From the NCBI GenBank assembly GCA_963700865.1, contig CAVOZC010000017.1, positions 124,001 to 188,000 on the forward strand: a DNA stretch of 64,000 bases, given 5' to 3'. Shown in pieces: positions 20,360-30,839 of this stretch. The first letter of the stretch is position 1, and each line of letters begins with the position of its first letter. The position numbers and the translations under genes were made by a program. The notes under the pieces are model-generated. The model ran no database searches, was not told the DNA's origin, and saw only the letters and a program-made list of their open reading frames with translations. Source of the stretch: CAVOGJ01 sp963700865 (GTDB taxonomy: Bacteria; Planctomycetota; Planctomycetia; Pirellulales; Pirellulaceae).

Positions 20360-22120
20360 TTACCTGCGGCGGCGGACACCCAGGAAGGCCAATCCGCCAA
20401 CGATACCCAGTAGCCCGGTCGCCGGCTCGGGAACCAGCCCGCTTCCGCTGGATGTTTGGAACTTACGGCTGTTCCACGCATTGAAGTCCGAGACGTCGGC
20501 CAGGCCGTCGGCATTGAAGTCCCCGGAGCACCAGGCGGCGGAATTAAATTTACTCGAGTTCCAGATGTTGAAATCTGAGACGTCGACGGCACCGCTGAGG
20601 TCGGCATCACCCACGAGGAACGGGTTGCCACCCGTGTCGCCCGGGTTATTGCTACCACCCACGGCCAGCCAGCCCACATTGGCGTCGGTCACGTCGGCCA
20701 GCGTGAGCGAACCGTCGCCATTCATGTCAAACGACAGGTCGGTGCTGCCGCCGGCGATGGCCGCCGTCAGCGCGTCGATATCGGTGCAGTCCCAAATTCC
20801 GTCGTTATTGAAGTCCCCCGTCACGCCACCCGAGGACTCCATCAGGGAAAAATCGTCAAAAAACGCCGACTGTGCTGGATCGGTATTGAAGACGCCGTCC
20901 AGCATGGCCCCGGTGACACGCACCTGTGCCGTGCCCGCGGGTGCCGTGCCGCTGAGCGTGTGCTGACGCCAAGTCAGATCATTTGCCGAGCCTCCACTTT
21001 GGAGCTCGCGATCCGCTCGCAGATCAAGCAGCAGCGGCGTGCCGATTTCGACTCCGCTGCCGTCCAAGAACGCCAACTCCATGATGGTCTCGGTGGGTGA
21101 CGGGACGGCGCCGTTCGGGGACATGCTACTCAGCGTATCCACGCCGCCGGAGTAATTGCCTTCGAAAAAGGACCAGCCGGTGAACGTATAGTCTCTGCCG
21201 GCCACGGCGTCCACCGTCTGACTCAAAATCGCATCGTTCGGATTTCCCACCAACCCCAAATTGATGAAGGGCTTCAAGAACACACCCACCGACCCCGAGG
21301 TATTCGTATTCTGTGCGAAGCCTTCCAAGGAAAACGTATCCGTGACGGGATCCTGGATAACGTCCCAGCCGGTGATGGGAGACGGTGGGATATCAAGACC
21401 AGCGTTGGCCAACAATTGCGTGCTGGGGTCACTCGCCGCGACTAACGAAAAGTCATCGAAGAATGCGGACTGGGGATCGAAAGGTGTCGGACCATTGTAG
21501 GCGCCGTCGATCATCGAGGCGGTAACTCGTGCGCTAGCGGTTCCCGCCGGTGCCACGATGGGCGAACCACCTCCTAGCAGACTGTCAAAGTCATGTTGGA
21601 CCCAGACATTGAAGTTGTTTTGCACGGTACGGAGATCGAGCGTTTGCGGCGACCCAATGACATTACCGGCAGCGTCAAGAAATGCCAGCTCCATTTCGGT
21701 GCGGGTCGGCGACGGAATGGCTCCCGTTGGCGAAGCGGCTTCCAACGTCGTCACGCCGCCGGCATAGAACAATTCCCACTTGGACCAACCCGAGAAGGAG
21801 TATCCTTCGCCTGGCGCGGCCGGGACGATCTGGGAGAGGACGGCATTGACAAGCGTTCCCGGCGCGGCAGCGCCTCCGGCAAAGGGCTTCAGCCACAATC
21901 CATATTCGCCCAACCCGTTATCGGCAAAATCGACCTGCGATGCCGTATCGAAGTCTCCCATGCCCGTGGAAGGAAACTCGGCCAGCGACCAGCCTGGCGG
22001 TGGTCCCGGAGGCGATTCGAAATCTCCATTCGTCAATAACTCGACCGCCCCGATGGGGCTTACTGCGACAACGAACAGTCCCAAGAGCCAACTCCACACC
22101 GCGACGCGCGTCTTTTTCAT
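20360..22120 (-). CDS. PEP-CTERM protein with two repeated lectin-like domains and dockerin-type repeats
   Basis: 586 aa from ATG 22120, chosen over ATG 22138 because AAGGAG sits 9 bp ahead and the signal peptide starts MKKTRVAVWSWLLGL. Two copies of a roughly 190-residue beta domain follow, each beginning with LLTNGDFE or LLANAGLD and ending in an SAFFDDFSLV/M strand. Next come dockerin-like calcium loops (GDFNNDGIWDCTDIDAL, FDMNGDGSLTLADV, GDADLSGAVDVSDF, GDFNADGLADVSDF). It ends in a PEP-CTERM signal, VPEPATGLLGIVGGLAFLG plus RRRR. It is probably exported and may bind glycans. A LacI-type operator lies about 200 bp upstream, linking it to the glucan locus. Confidence 0.85.
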   Translation of the reverse strand: MKKTRVAVWSWLLGLFVVAVSPIGAVELLTNGDFESPPGPPPGWSLAEFPSTGMGDFDTASQVDFADNGLGEYGLWLKPFAGGAAAPGTLVNAVLSQIVPAAPGEGYSFSGWSKWELFYAGGVTTLEAASPTGAIPSPTRTEMELAFLDAAGNVIGSPQTLDLRTVQNNFNVWVQHDFDSLLGGGSPIVAPAGTASARVTASMIDGAYNGPTPFDPQSAFFDDFSLVAASDPSTQLLANAGLDIPPSPITGWDVIQDPVTDTFSLEGFAQNTNTSGSVGVFLKPFINLGLVGNPNDAILSQTVDAVAGRDYTFTGWSFFEGNYSGGVDTLSSMSPNGAVPSPTETIMELAFLDGSGVEIGTPLLLDLRADRELQSGGSANDLTWRQHTLSGTAPAGTAQVRVTGAMLDGVFNTDPAQSAFFDDFSLMESSGGVTGDFNNDGIWDCTDIDALTAAIAGGSTDLSFDMNGDGSLTLADVTDANVGWLAVGGSNNPGDTGGNPFLVGDADLSGAVDVSDFNIWNSSKFNSAAWCSGDFNADGLADVSDFNAWNSRKFQTSSGSGLVPEPATGLLGIVGGLAFLGVRRRR

Positions 22121-22487
22121 GACCCATAACTCCTTCATGCTCTTTCAATAAACATCAACGTTCGTTACGAGTCGAGGAAGCTGTCATCGATCGACAATCC
22201 GCGCTCAGCGACGAATCCCACCTGAAACCGATGCCTCAGCTTGAATGTTGGCGCATCACACCGCAAGGAATGCGTAAGAATTTTCCCGCTGTTCCGATTC
22301 TAATCCCGCCTGCGAGAACTGCAAGCGCTTTCATCTGGTTTTGGGCGAGAACCCAGGACCTCGCCGTCCGCGACCGGGCCGCAGCGGTCAAGCTCCAAGG
22401 CGGCAACCATCCTCGACGCGCCGACCACCCGACGGGGCTCCCCGACGGATCGCCTCCTGGCCAGCGGCCGGCCGGCAGCGGGATGCA
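22121..22487. other. Promoter region of the PEP-CTERM/dockerin gene
   Basis: A 367-bp gap between the GH144-like gene's stop (22488) and the start of the 20360-22120 gene, both on the minus strand. It contains one recognisable site, the LacI-type operator at 22320-22333. No small gene or RNA was seen. Confidence 0.6.
22320..22333. promoter_or_regulatory. LacI-family operator, site A
   Basis: TGCAAGCGCTTTCA, a near-palindrome with the central CG typical of LacI/GalR operators. The same 14-mer recurs at 25574-25587, and a one-base variant precedes the lacI-type gene at 30680-30693. It lies about 200 bp upstream of the PEP-CTERM/dockerin gene. Confidence 0.75.
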
Positions 22488-24170
22488 CTACGGTTGCGAC
22501 GTCGCCCCAGTCGGGGCCGCCGACAGATCGCGGAGTTTGGCCAACATCACGCCGATTTCCGGATTGGACATGAACGCCTTCCAGCAGAGTCCATTGCGAT
22601 AATTCTCGATCATCGGTGCCATCGGCCCCTGATCGATCGCGAGATACGTATCCGATACCCAGTCCTGATCGAGATTGAAGGCATCGTAAAAGCCGAAAGG
22701 GCCCCAGAGGCGTTTGCCATAGACGTGGTAGAGATGACGGATGGTCGCGATCGATTCGTCGGGCGTATACGGAATAGCCGAAATGGCCGCCGTGGGCGCG
22801 ATGGTGCCATCATCCTGGTTGAGCGTCGGTGCGTGCGCCTTGTAACCCTGCGGGTTCGTACTGGCGGTCAACCCCCAGACCAAATCACTATAGCCTTTGT
22901 AACCGCCCGGATTCTCGCGACAGTAGGCGCGGTTGATGAGTGTCGTCTGTCGGTTGTTCTTGAAATAATTACAGTAACGATCCGAAAATTTGTGGGGGTC
23001 CAGTCCCAAAAACGAATAGTGGGTGAAGAACAAGGGCTGGCCTTCGCGGCGACCAACCGGCTTGGTCAGGCCGAAATAACTGTTCCCGTCCGCGTATTCC
23101 CGGGGATCACCGACCCAGCCTTCGTAATAACATGCGGGCGGAATGGGATGCGTTGGCGAGGCAATCGCCAGCAAGTACGTGATCAGGCACTCATTGAATC
23201 CGACAAATTGATGGCTTAGTTTCCATTCGTGATCGGGGGACCAATGCCAGTACAGCCGCTTATTGCCCGGTTCGCGGAGATACCAATCCCACTCGACTTC
23301 TTCCCACAATCGCGTGATGCGTTGCCGCAATTCGTTTTCAAGCGGATCGTTGCGATCGAAGTATTGCCGCACGGTGAGCATGCCTTGCACCAGAAAGGCC
23401 GTCTCCACGATATCCCCACCGTTGTCGGCCTCCCCCGCGAAGGGGATCGTTTCCCCAGTGCTGCCATCCAGCCAGTGGGACCAGGCGCCGTGATACCGGT
23501 GCGCCTTTTCTTCCAGGAACGTCACCATTCTCAGCAATCGGGCGGCCGCCTCGCCGCGGGTGACGAAGCCCCGCTCGGCTCCCACCATGATGGTCAGCAT
23601 GCCAAATCCGGTGCCTCCCGTGGTGGTGATTTCACAACGGTGGTTCAAGCCTTCGCGGCTGAGTCCGCTGACGGGGGCCGCGAAATTCCAAAAATAGCGG
23701 AAGGCGGCCTGCTGGATCGACGTCAGTAGCTCGTCGTCGGACATCGCCATCGGCGTCGCCGCCACAGCGGCGGACGGTGCGGATTCAATCCCCCGCTCGT
23801 CGACCGTGGTGATGCGATAGACAAAGGTACCGCCATTCACGCCGAGAAAATCGCTGTAGACCGGCACCGGATGCGGTCGGGCATTGATCCTGGCGAACGG
23901 CCCTTCCAGAGCGGTGGCACGGTAAATGTGATAACCGCGGAGATGCGTTCCCTGCCCGGGAAGCCAGACGAGGTCCACCCGACTGTCTTGCCCCGTGGCC
24001 GTCAGTGAGAGCCCCACCCCCGTTTCCTGCGGGATGCCATCCGACAGACACGCGCAGGGTGGCCGGTTCGCGACGGACTCTTCCGCACCCCGCACGAAAC
24101 AGACGGACGACAGCGGGCCTGAGAAAAGGAAAACGGCCGAGCCAAGAAGCAACCATGAAACACGGGCCAT
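22488..24170 (-). CDS. GH144-like endo-beta-1,2-glucanase (glucoamylase-domain protein, secreted)
   Basis: 560 aa. A signal peptide (WLLLGSAVFLFSGPLSSVCFVRG) is followed by a fibronectin-like segment (GYHIYRATALEGPFARIN, TFVYRITTVDERG; about 50-130) and an (alpha/alpha)6 domain of the Glycoamylase type, PF10091 (about 140-550). Its marks are LLTSIQQAAFRYFWNFA, TTTGGTGFGMLTIMVG, SHWLDGSTGE, GGDIVETAFLVQGML, FFTHYSFLGLDPH, GYSDLVWGLTAS and GTIAPTAAISAIPYTP. This domain includes the GH144 endo-beta-1,2-glucanases. The GH94 gene of oligoglucan-phosphorylase type nearby supports that substrate. It lies 125 bp after the DUF1559 gene, probably in the same transcript under operator B. Confidence 0.8.
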   Translation of the reverse strand: MARVSWLLLGSAVFLFSGPLSSVCFVRGAEESVANRPPCACLSDGIPQETGVGLSLTATGQDSRVDLVWLPGQGTHLRGYHIYRATALEGPFARINARPHPVPVYSDFLGVNGGTFVYRITTVDERGIESAPSAAVAATPMAMSDDELLTSIQQAAFRYFWNFAAPVSGLSREGLNHRCEITTTGGTGFGMLTIMVGAERGFVTRGEAAARLLRMVTFLEEKAHRYHGAWSHWLDGSTGETIPFAGEADNGGDIVETAFLVQGMLTVRQYFDRNDPLENELRQRITRLWEEVEWDWYLREPGNKRLYWHWSPDHEWKLSHQFVGFNECLITYLLAIASPTHPIPPACYYEGWVGDPREYADGNSYFGLTKPVGRREGQPLFFTHYSFLGLDPHKFSDRYCNYFKNNRQTTLINRAYCRENPGGYKGYSDLVWGLTASTNPQGYKAHAPTLNQDDGTIAPTAAISAIPYTPDESIATIRHLYHVYGKRLWGPFGFYDAFNLDQDWVSDTYLAIDQGPMAPMIENYRNGLCWKAFMSNPEIGVMLAKLRDLSAAPTGATSQP

Positions 24171-24295
24171 TGCTGACTGCTTCCCCTCGGAAATGAACCG
24201 TCCGCGAATCGTGTCCGTGGCGACGCACGCCGCGGAAAACCGCAGCCTCGCCAGACAAGGCCGGGCGGGTCACAGCGGTCGGCCAGTACTGGTGC

Positions 24296-25426
24296 TCAAA
24301 GATTTGACCCGCTAATCACCTCGCGCCCATTTCGGGTACCCATGGCGTTGAAGATGATGTGGTCGATGTCGAAGCTGATCGACTGAACCGAACCATCGGC
24401 AAAGGCCGCATTCATCCCCGCACTATGAGCCGATCCAAAGAACAGCACGTCCGCGAACGGTTCGCCGGTACAGTACTTGGAAATCTGCACGTTCGTGTTG
24501 TAGCATACGCCGCCGTCCCGATCACTCAGCGGTGGAAAGGCGGTCGTCCGCACCGTGTCCGGATCCCAGCCATCCGACCACCCACGATCATCGGAGGGAC
24601 CTCCACCGGCGTACTTATCGCTCCGCACGAGTTTCTCGCCAATCACCAGCGTATGGCTCGTTCCATCAATGATCTTGCCCGGTTTGATGGCCCGCGGGAC
24701 GCCCACGACCTCCTCACCCACTGCCGGCATGGTGGCCGTCGCGTGCCGACACGTACCGGTGCATCCATTGACGCGCCAAGGTGTCCGCACAATGACCCCG
24801 TCATATGTCGCATTGTTGCGTGGCGGCCCCGAAGTGATGCACCAATAGGACAACAAGGCGTACGTCATCGAACCGCGGGTCGGATCAAACGGATTCCAGG
24901 TTTGCGTAATGTTGTAATTGAAGCTGCCGCACGGCTTGGTCAGCGGCTGAGCAGACGCGTAATCGCTGAGGATGGGCGCATTCGGACCGCCCGTGGCGCC
25001 CGCCGTCGGCGAGCGACGAGAGGGACAATTGAAGAGTGGAATTTCCGAGGACTGGAGTTGGGCTTGACTGACTATCCCCCTCACCGCCGACTCTTCGATG
25101 TACGGCAAAATCTGGTAACCCCAACCCAACCCTTGCTTGTTGGGACCGTTCGGTATCCCAGGGTTGCTCGTCCCGCCCGACATGTAATCAGCGATCGTAT
25201 TGTTGGGCTGGTCGCCTCCCGTGGGAAAGACCTGCAGGCTGCTGACATGGTTCTGGAGCGCCAGGCCAATTTGCTTGAGCTTGTTGACACAGGCCGTGCG
25301 GCGCACCGCCTCGCGGGCCTGCTGAACGGCCGGCAGTAAGAGCGCTACCAGAATCCCGATGATGGCAATTACCACCAGCAGCTCCACGAGCGTGAACGCG
25401 AGACAACGCTGACGAGGGACTTGCAT
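24296..25426 (-). CDS. DUF1559 prepilin-type protein
   Basis: 376 aa from ATG 25426, with GGAGG 8 bp upstream; the longer open frame adds an implausible N-terminus. It starts with a type IV pilin-like leader, AFTLVELLVVIAIIGILVALLLPAVQQAR, which is processed after a short basic segment and forms a hydrophobic helix. The rest is the DUF1559 domain (KLKQIGLALQNHVSS, GTSHTLVIGEKLV, HSAGMNAAFADGSVQSISFDID), a family greatly expanded in Planctomycetes. Role unknown; probably a pseudopilin or surface fibre subunit. A LacI-type operator sits about 150 bp upstream. Confidence 0.9.
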   Translation of the reverse strand: MQVPRQRCLAFTLVELLVVIAIIGILVALLLPAVQQAREAVRRTACVNKLKQIGLALQNHVSSLQVFPTGGDQPNNTIADYMSGGTSNPGIPNGPNKQGLGWGYQILPYIEESAVRGIVSQAQLQSSEIPLFNCPSRRSPTAGATGGPNAPILSDYASAQPLTKPCGSFNYNITQTWNPFDPTRGSMTYALLSYWCITSGPPRNNATYDGVIVRTPWRVNGCTGTCRHATATMPAVGEEVVGVPRAIKPGKIIDGTSHTLVIGEKLVRSDKYAGGGPSDDRGWSDGWDPDTVRTTAFPPLSDRDGGVCYNTNVQISKYCTGEPFADVLFFGSAHSAGMNAAFADGSVQSISFDIDHIIFNAMGTRNGREVISGSNL

Positions 25427-25573
25427 ACTGCCAACCTCCACGTGGGCTCCGCCTGCGGCACAAGGGTAGCAGTCGCCCCCACCAGCCACCGCAACCTCGG
25501 ATCGCCGAATGCGCCTAATAATAATTCTTGGCGCTGCAACCATCTTTGCATCCTATCCCCGAGAGGCAAAAAA

Positions 25574-25587
25574 TGCAAGCGCTTTCA
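25574..25587. promoter_or_regulatory. LacI-family operator, site B
   Basis: TGCAAGCGCTTTCA, identical to site A, about 150 bp upstream of the DUF1559 start, in the 395-bp gap before the GH94 gene's end. It should control the DUF1559 and GH144-like genes. Confidence 0.75.
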
Positions 25588-25719
25588 ATCTCGCGGACCC
25601 CCCGCGTTCCATCCGCCTCGGGCCGGGCAAAAACGGCCGGCGAAAGGGTCCAACTCCGTAGTCCTGACGCACCTTTCGGGCCACTCGTTGTCATCGTTGT
25701 CGTGCTCGGCGGAACGCTA

Positions 25720-25746
25720 CTCGGACTCGGACTCGGACTCGGACTC
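25720..25746. repeat. Hexanucleotide microsatellite (CTCGGA)4
   Basis: Four perfect CTCGGA units followed by CTCGAG, in the non-coding gap between the DUF1559 promoter and the end of the GH94 gene. Multiples of 6 bp with no coding context; possibly prone to length change. Confidence 0.85.
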
Positions 25747-25821
25747 GAGCACGAGCACGATAACGGGAAGCGGAAGGGAAAGGAAAACCCGGAAATCAAC
25801 GCAGAGGCTCGCGAAACGGGG

Positions 25822-28800
25822 CTACAGCCGCAGCCAGACCTTGTGCGTGCCGCCATCCTCCGACAACGGAACCGTGGCCACGCCCGCCTCGATCGGCAGC
25901 GGCTCGCCGTCCAGTCGCGCCTCGGTGACTTGTTGCTCCGCGCGATCGGGGTTCTCGATCACGAGGTGATAGCGGGTCCGACGGTCGGCCAGCCGTAACC
26001 GCAGTTCACAGCGGGGCCAATCCCGCGAAATCCGCGGGTCGATACGCAAGGAGGTGCCGGACTGCATGCGCAGGCCAAAGATCGATTCCACGACGACACG
26101 CGACATCCAACCGGCCGAGCCCGTATACCAGGTCCAACCGCCACGTCCGACGTGCGGTGGCTCGCCATAAACATCTGCCGCCACCACGTAGGGCTCGGTT
26201 TGATACCGGGCGACCTCCTCAGCCGTGCGGGCGTGCAGGATCGGACAGAGCATCTCCAGCAATTCGACGGCGCGTGTCCCCTGGCCTGACTGAGCCATGG
26301 CCTGCACGAACCACAGCACCCCGTGCGTGTATTGGCCCCCATTTTCGCGGATACCGGGCAAGTAGCCTTTGATGTAACCGGGGTCGTGCGCCATCTGGTC
26401 GAAGGAGGGGGCAAGCAGACGGATCATCCGCTCATGTTGGCACACGAGTCGTCGTTCGACGGATCGCAGCGCCAGGGCAGCGCGTGCGGGTGGCGCGGCA
26501 CCCGATAGCAGCGACCAGGCCTGGGCCAAGGCATCAATCTGGCACTCCTCGTTCCCGGCCGAGCCGACCGGCGTGCCATCGTCGAAGAATGCCCTCCGAT
26601 ACCATTCCCCGTCCCAGCCATCCTGATTGAGCGACTCGCCAAGCTGCTGTCGAAACTCGGCATAGCGGCGCCCGCGATCGTCGTCCTGTCGTTCGTGACA
26701 GAGGGGAATGAAACGCTCCAAAATCAGGAACAGGAAGAAGCCCAGCCACACGCTTTCCCCCTGGCCACGAATCCCGACGCGGTTCATCCCGTCATTCCAA
26801 TCGCCGCAACCCATCAATGGCAGGCCATGCGTCTCCCCGAGTCAACGAGCGGTCGATGGCTCGGCAGCAATGCTCGAACAGGCTTCCCACGGTCCCCGAG
26901 TCACGAGGCTCGAGCAGCGCCTCCTGCACTCCCTCGGCCAGTTGCGGCGCCGCCAGAAACGGGATGGCTTCGTCCCACATGCATTCATCGCCCGTCGAGT
27001 CCACATAATGCGCCGCGATCCAGGGCAACCAGAGGAGATCATCCGAAAAGCGCGTTCGCAGTCCCAGGCTTCGCGGCGGGTGCCACCAGTGCATCACATC
27101 GCCTTCCACAAACTGATGACTCGCATGTCGCACAATTTGGGTCCGCGTTAATTCCGGCGCATGAAACAGCAGGGCGGCCGCATCCTGTAGCTGATCACGG
27201 AAACCGTAGGCTCCACCGGATTGATAATAGGCGGAGCGTGCCCACATGCGGCAGCTGAGATTCTGATAGGGGAGCCAACCTCCCACCAGGAAGTTGATCG
27301 CGGTCGATGGCGTTTCCACCTCGACGCTCGATAAAAAATCTCGCCAGAACGCCTTTACGTCCCGCAGCGCCTGATCGACATGTTCAAGTTGCGAATACCG
27401 CTCTACTAGGTTCCGCACTGCGTCCGCGGAAACCGCTTCGCCGAGCAGGAAGGCGCAGTGAAAGGTCGCACCCGGCGCCAACTCGACTTGCAATTGCCAA
27501 GCCGCGCAGGGGTCGGCGGTCGGCTTCTCCTCACCGGCCAGCCGCTCATCGTGACACAGCGAACGCGGCGCCGCCACGTCGCGATGGCGGCCTAGAAAGG
27601 ACTGTCGATCCATGGACCAGGTCGTCGCCGCGACGCCGCTCAAGGGAATCGCCGACGAAAAGGCGACGTGCTCGGCGAACTCCGAACGGTGGGGATTGGT
27701 GGCCAGCATCGTTCGCCGCGGCTCGTCGACCCGCAGCGAAATCTGCCGACGCGTCTCGGCGGCCGAATCTCCGAGCACCCATTGCTGGTAGGCAAAGAGC
27801 GACAGCCGGCGTGGTTGGTCGCTGTCGTTGGTGATCGCGACGCGGGTCATCTTGACCGGGTCGTGCCGTGGTACGAATTGGATCGTTTCCAGCGCCAGTT
27901 CCTGGCTGGTATGCCGATAACAGGTATAGCCAAATCCGTGGCGGATCTCGTAGTCATTGGCTCCCGGCACTGGCCCCGGGGTGGGCGACCAGAAGGTGCC
28001 TCGCGACTCGTCCCGGACATAAAACGCCTCGCCGTGAGGATCGGAGACCGGGTCGTTGGACCACGGGGTAAGACGATTCAATCGACTATTGCCAACCCAG
28101 GTGTATCCGGCCCCGGTTTCCGTGGCGATGAAGCCGGCCTGTTCATTGGCGATCACGTTGGACCAGGGGAGTGGCGGCAGTCGCAGACTTCCCTCCGCGT
28201 CCCGGCGGATATGGATCACGTATTCCCGCCCATCGGGCGTAAAACCTCCCCAGCCGTTGGCGAAAAGCAAATCGGCCTCCTCAGCCCCGGGGGCACCCTC
28301 GTGCGCGGTCGGGGCGGTAGTAGCCGGTTGATAAGTGGCGCGGCGGGACACGGCGGGCCCGTCCCCCTCCTCCGCTGCCGGAAAAGGCTCCGCAGCGGAC
28401 GGTGGTCCTGCCAGCACGCACCGAACCGCGCTCGTCAACCAGTCGGACACCTCGGGCAGGGCCAGCGGCGGGGACGACCCCGGCAGCTCGCGAAGCGTCT
28501 CCGGATCGAAGATCGCCCTGCCGAGTTTCTGCAACACCGACCGCTGCCGCTCCGGCGATAGCGACCACGTGGCCCAGCGCGCGGAGCAGGATTGGGTGGC
28601 TGCCGTCAGCGAAGCCTCTCGGCGATCGTCCGCATGCCAGTGCTCGGCGACTTTCCACATCGCGTCCACGTCCGTGCCGGCCGTAAGCCCGAAGGTCATT
28701 TCCGCGGTCTGACCGCTCGGCAAGGAAACAACCTGCCGCAAACTGCCCACCGGGTCCAACACCGGACCGACATGACCGATCAGCGGTTCGCGCGTCTCCA

Positions 28801-29487
28801 GGCGCACGGTCGAGACGGATCGCGCCCCCGCCCCAAGAAGCTCTTGCGATCGGTTTCCAACTCGCACGCTGTCGCGCCGTGGCCGGCGAGAAAGTGAACT
28901 CCGCAAATGGTCACCTCATCCTTTTCCCGCGGTCGACGCCGAGCCAGAATGGCTCGACGCGGTTGATCGAATTCCGTTTCGATGAACAACTTGGCAAAGG
29001 CCGGATGCGCCGCATCTGCCCGAGCCGATGTCAACACGAATTCAAGATAACTGGTCAGCTCCAGGTGCCGCGTCCGGGATGCCAGATTCTTCAGACGGCA
29101 GCGGCGGAATTCGACCCCCTCGTCCGTGACCCACACCGTGAGCGTACTTTCGATTTCCTCCTCAAGACGTATGAATTCGACATGCCCCGGAAAGAAGCGG
29201 ACCGACCATTTCGCCGGTGGACGCCTTGTCGGTTGGCGGCTGAGGGACCAGTAGCGCTGCGATTCGAGATCGCGGAGATAGATGAAGTAGCCGGCGGCGT
29301 CCCGGGTGGGATCGGCCACCCACCGCGTCACGGCTTGCCCCCGGTAGCTCGAAAACCCCGTGCCGGAGGCCGTGAGCACCGTGGCATAGGGACCCTGCCC
29401 CAGCACGGTCGCCAGCGAGGGAATCTCGTCAGAATCGTCGCCTTGGCACTCCGCCACAGGGACCGTAATCAACGCAGGCTGGTTCAT
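25822..29487 (-). CDS. GH94 1,2-beta-oligoglucan phosphorylase-like protein, two frameshifts
   Basis: About 1,220 aa when joined. The N-terminal part (LGQGPYATVLTASGTGFSSY, VTRWVADPTRDAAGYFIYLRD, HPAFAKLFIETEFD, ARRRPRE) and the catalytic part (GYTWVGNSRLNRLTPWSND, MGCGDWNDGMNRVG, GQYTHGVLWFVQAMA) match the GH94 half of cyclic beta-1,2-glucan synthases. The glycosyltransferase-84 half is missing. That architecture is known from 1,2-beta-oligoglucan phosphorylases, which release alpha-glucose 1-phosphate. Breaks occur near 28830 (G-run after FLGRG) and near 26810 (just before HGLPLMGCGDWND), giving pieces 28780-29487, 26792-28906 and 25822-26817. No signal peptide is seen, so it is probably cytoplasmic. 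It follows the LacI gene by 148 bp. Confidence 0.85.
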
Positions 29488-29635
29488 GTTGACTCGTGAT
29501 GGCTGCCGTTCGTGCCCGTCCGACGGAATGGGCTAATGGTCTGACGACCCATCGTACCGGTTCGGTGGCGTTGCGGTAGCCTGCCAAGCGGGCTTGTCGA
29601 GTCAATGGCCCCGCGAACCTGGGTTCGTGCAACGT

Positions 29636-30643
29636 TCACGTCACGCCGCACGAATCGCGGATCACCAGCTCCGCTTCCAGAGTCAGTCTGACCGGGGGAC
29701 GGTCGGGTTCCGCCAGACGTTGGCAGAGCAATTCGACCGCGGCAGCTCCCATGCTGGACATGGGGACGCGGACCGTCGTGAGACGGGGTCGAGTCATTTG
29801 GGCAATCCGCGTATCGTCAAATCCGACGACGCCCAATTGCTGGGGGACAGAGAGCCCGGCTGCCAGGGCGGCGTCAATAATGCCGGCCGCCATCTCGTCG
29901 TTGGCGGCGAAGACACAGCAACGATCGGCAGCCCAGTCTCGGACAGATTGCGTTCCCAATTCGTAGGCCGTGGCATAGGAGTAGTCGAGATGGTGGATAT
30001 CGGTGGGCAGGAGGGATCGATCGTGGCTGTTCAGTACATCGCTGCAGGCACGCAATCGCTCGATCGTATCCAGATTTGTTTCGAGCCCCCCGACAAAGAC
30101 AATCCGCTGGCAAGCGCACGACTCGACCAGGTGCCGCATCATCGCCGTGGCACCCTGCCGTTGATCGATGACCACGCTGTCGTGTTTCAGGTCCGGGACA
30201 TCGCCGTCCAGGATGACGACCGGCATCTTCAGCCGGGCCAGCTGCTCCGGTGCCTGCATTTTCATTTCGGACACCATCATTGCCACGCCATCGACCAGGC
30301 CGTGATTGCCGACGGCGGCCAGGACCGACGTGCCATCTTCTTCCGAAGTCACGGACGAGATCATGAGGTGGTATCCCAACTCTCGAGCCTTTGTGTTGGC
30401 GCCTCGAATGATCTCGGAATAGAACTCCCCGTGCAGGTCGGGCAGGATCAACCCCAGGATATGGCTCTTCCGCAACATCAACCCGCGGGCAAACACATTT
30501 GGTTCGTAGCCCAATTCCAGAATGGCCCGCTCGACCCGCTGCCGTGTCTTCTCGTTCACGACGTTCCGGCGATTCACCACGCGTGATACGGTGCTGATGG
30601 ATACCTGGGCTTTCTTGGCCACGTCCTCGATGGATACTGTCAT
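29636..30643 (-). CDS. LacI-family transcriptional regulator
   Basis: 335 aa from ATG 30643, which places the helix-turn-helix at the N-terminus (MTVSIEDVAKKAQVSISTV, then SRVVNRRNVVNEKTRQRV). The longer frame from 30730 adds unrelated residues. The effector domain has LGLILPDLHGEFYSEIIRG, VDGVAMMVSEM, VFAANDEMAAGIIDAAL and GVVGFDDTRIAQM. The operator at 30680-30693 lies 37 bp upstream, which suggests autoregulation. It is divergent from the sugar transporter and upstream of the GH94 gene. The inducer is likely a short beta-1,2-glucan, by context only. Confidence 0.93.
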   Translation of the reverse strand: MTVSIEDVAKKAQVSISTVSRVVNRRNVVNEKTRQRVERAILELGYEPNVFARGLMLRKSHILGLILPDLHGEFYSEIIRGANTKARELGYHLMISSVTSEEDGTSVLAAVGNHGLVDGVAMMVSEMKMQAPEQLARLKMPVVILDGDVPDLKHDSVVIDQRQGATAMMRHLVESCACQRIVFVGGLETNLDTIERLRACSDVLNSHDRSLLPTDIHHLDYSYATAYELGTQSVRDWAADRCCVFAANDEMAAGIIDAALAAGLSVPQQLGVVGFDDTRIAQMTRPRLTTVRVPMSSMGAAAVELLCQRLAEPDRPPVRLTLEAELVIRDSCGVT

Positions 30644-30679
30644 AAGTCGTCCCTCGTCCGACCGAATTGCCGTCATGAT

Positions 30680-30693
30680 TGACAGCGCTTTCA
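30680..30693. promoter_or_regulatory. LacI-family operator, site C
   Basis: TGACAGCGCTTTCA, differing from sites A and B at one position, in the divergent gap between the lacI-type gene (start 30643) and the GPH transporter (start about 30840). It is well placed to control both. Confidence 0.75.
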
Positions 30694-30839
30694 GGGCAGA
30701 ATACGCTAACCTCGGCACCTGCCGCAACACGCGAACGATTCGCCCCTCTTTGCCATTTTCCTCGGTTTTTCCTGGCGAGTCGAGGACGAATTGTCAGTTT
30801 CTCAAATTTCTTATCGGTCACGGACTTGCGTCACCAGCC

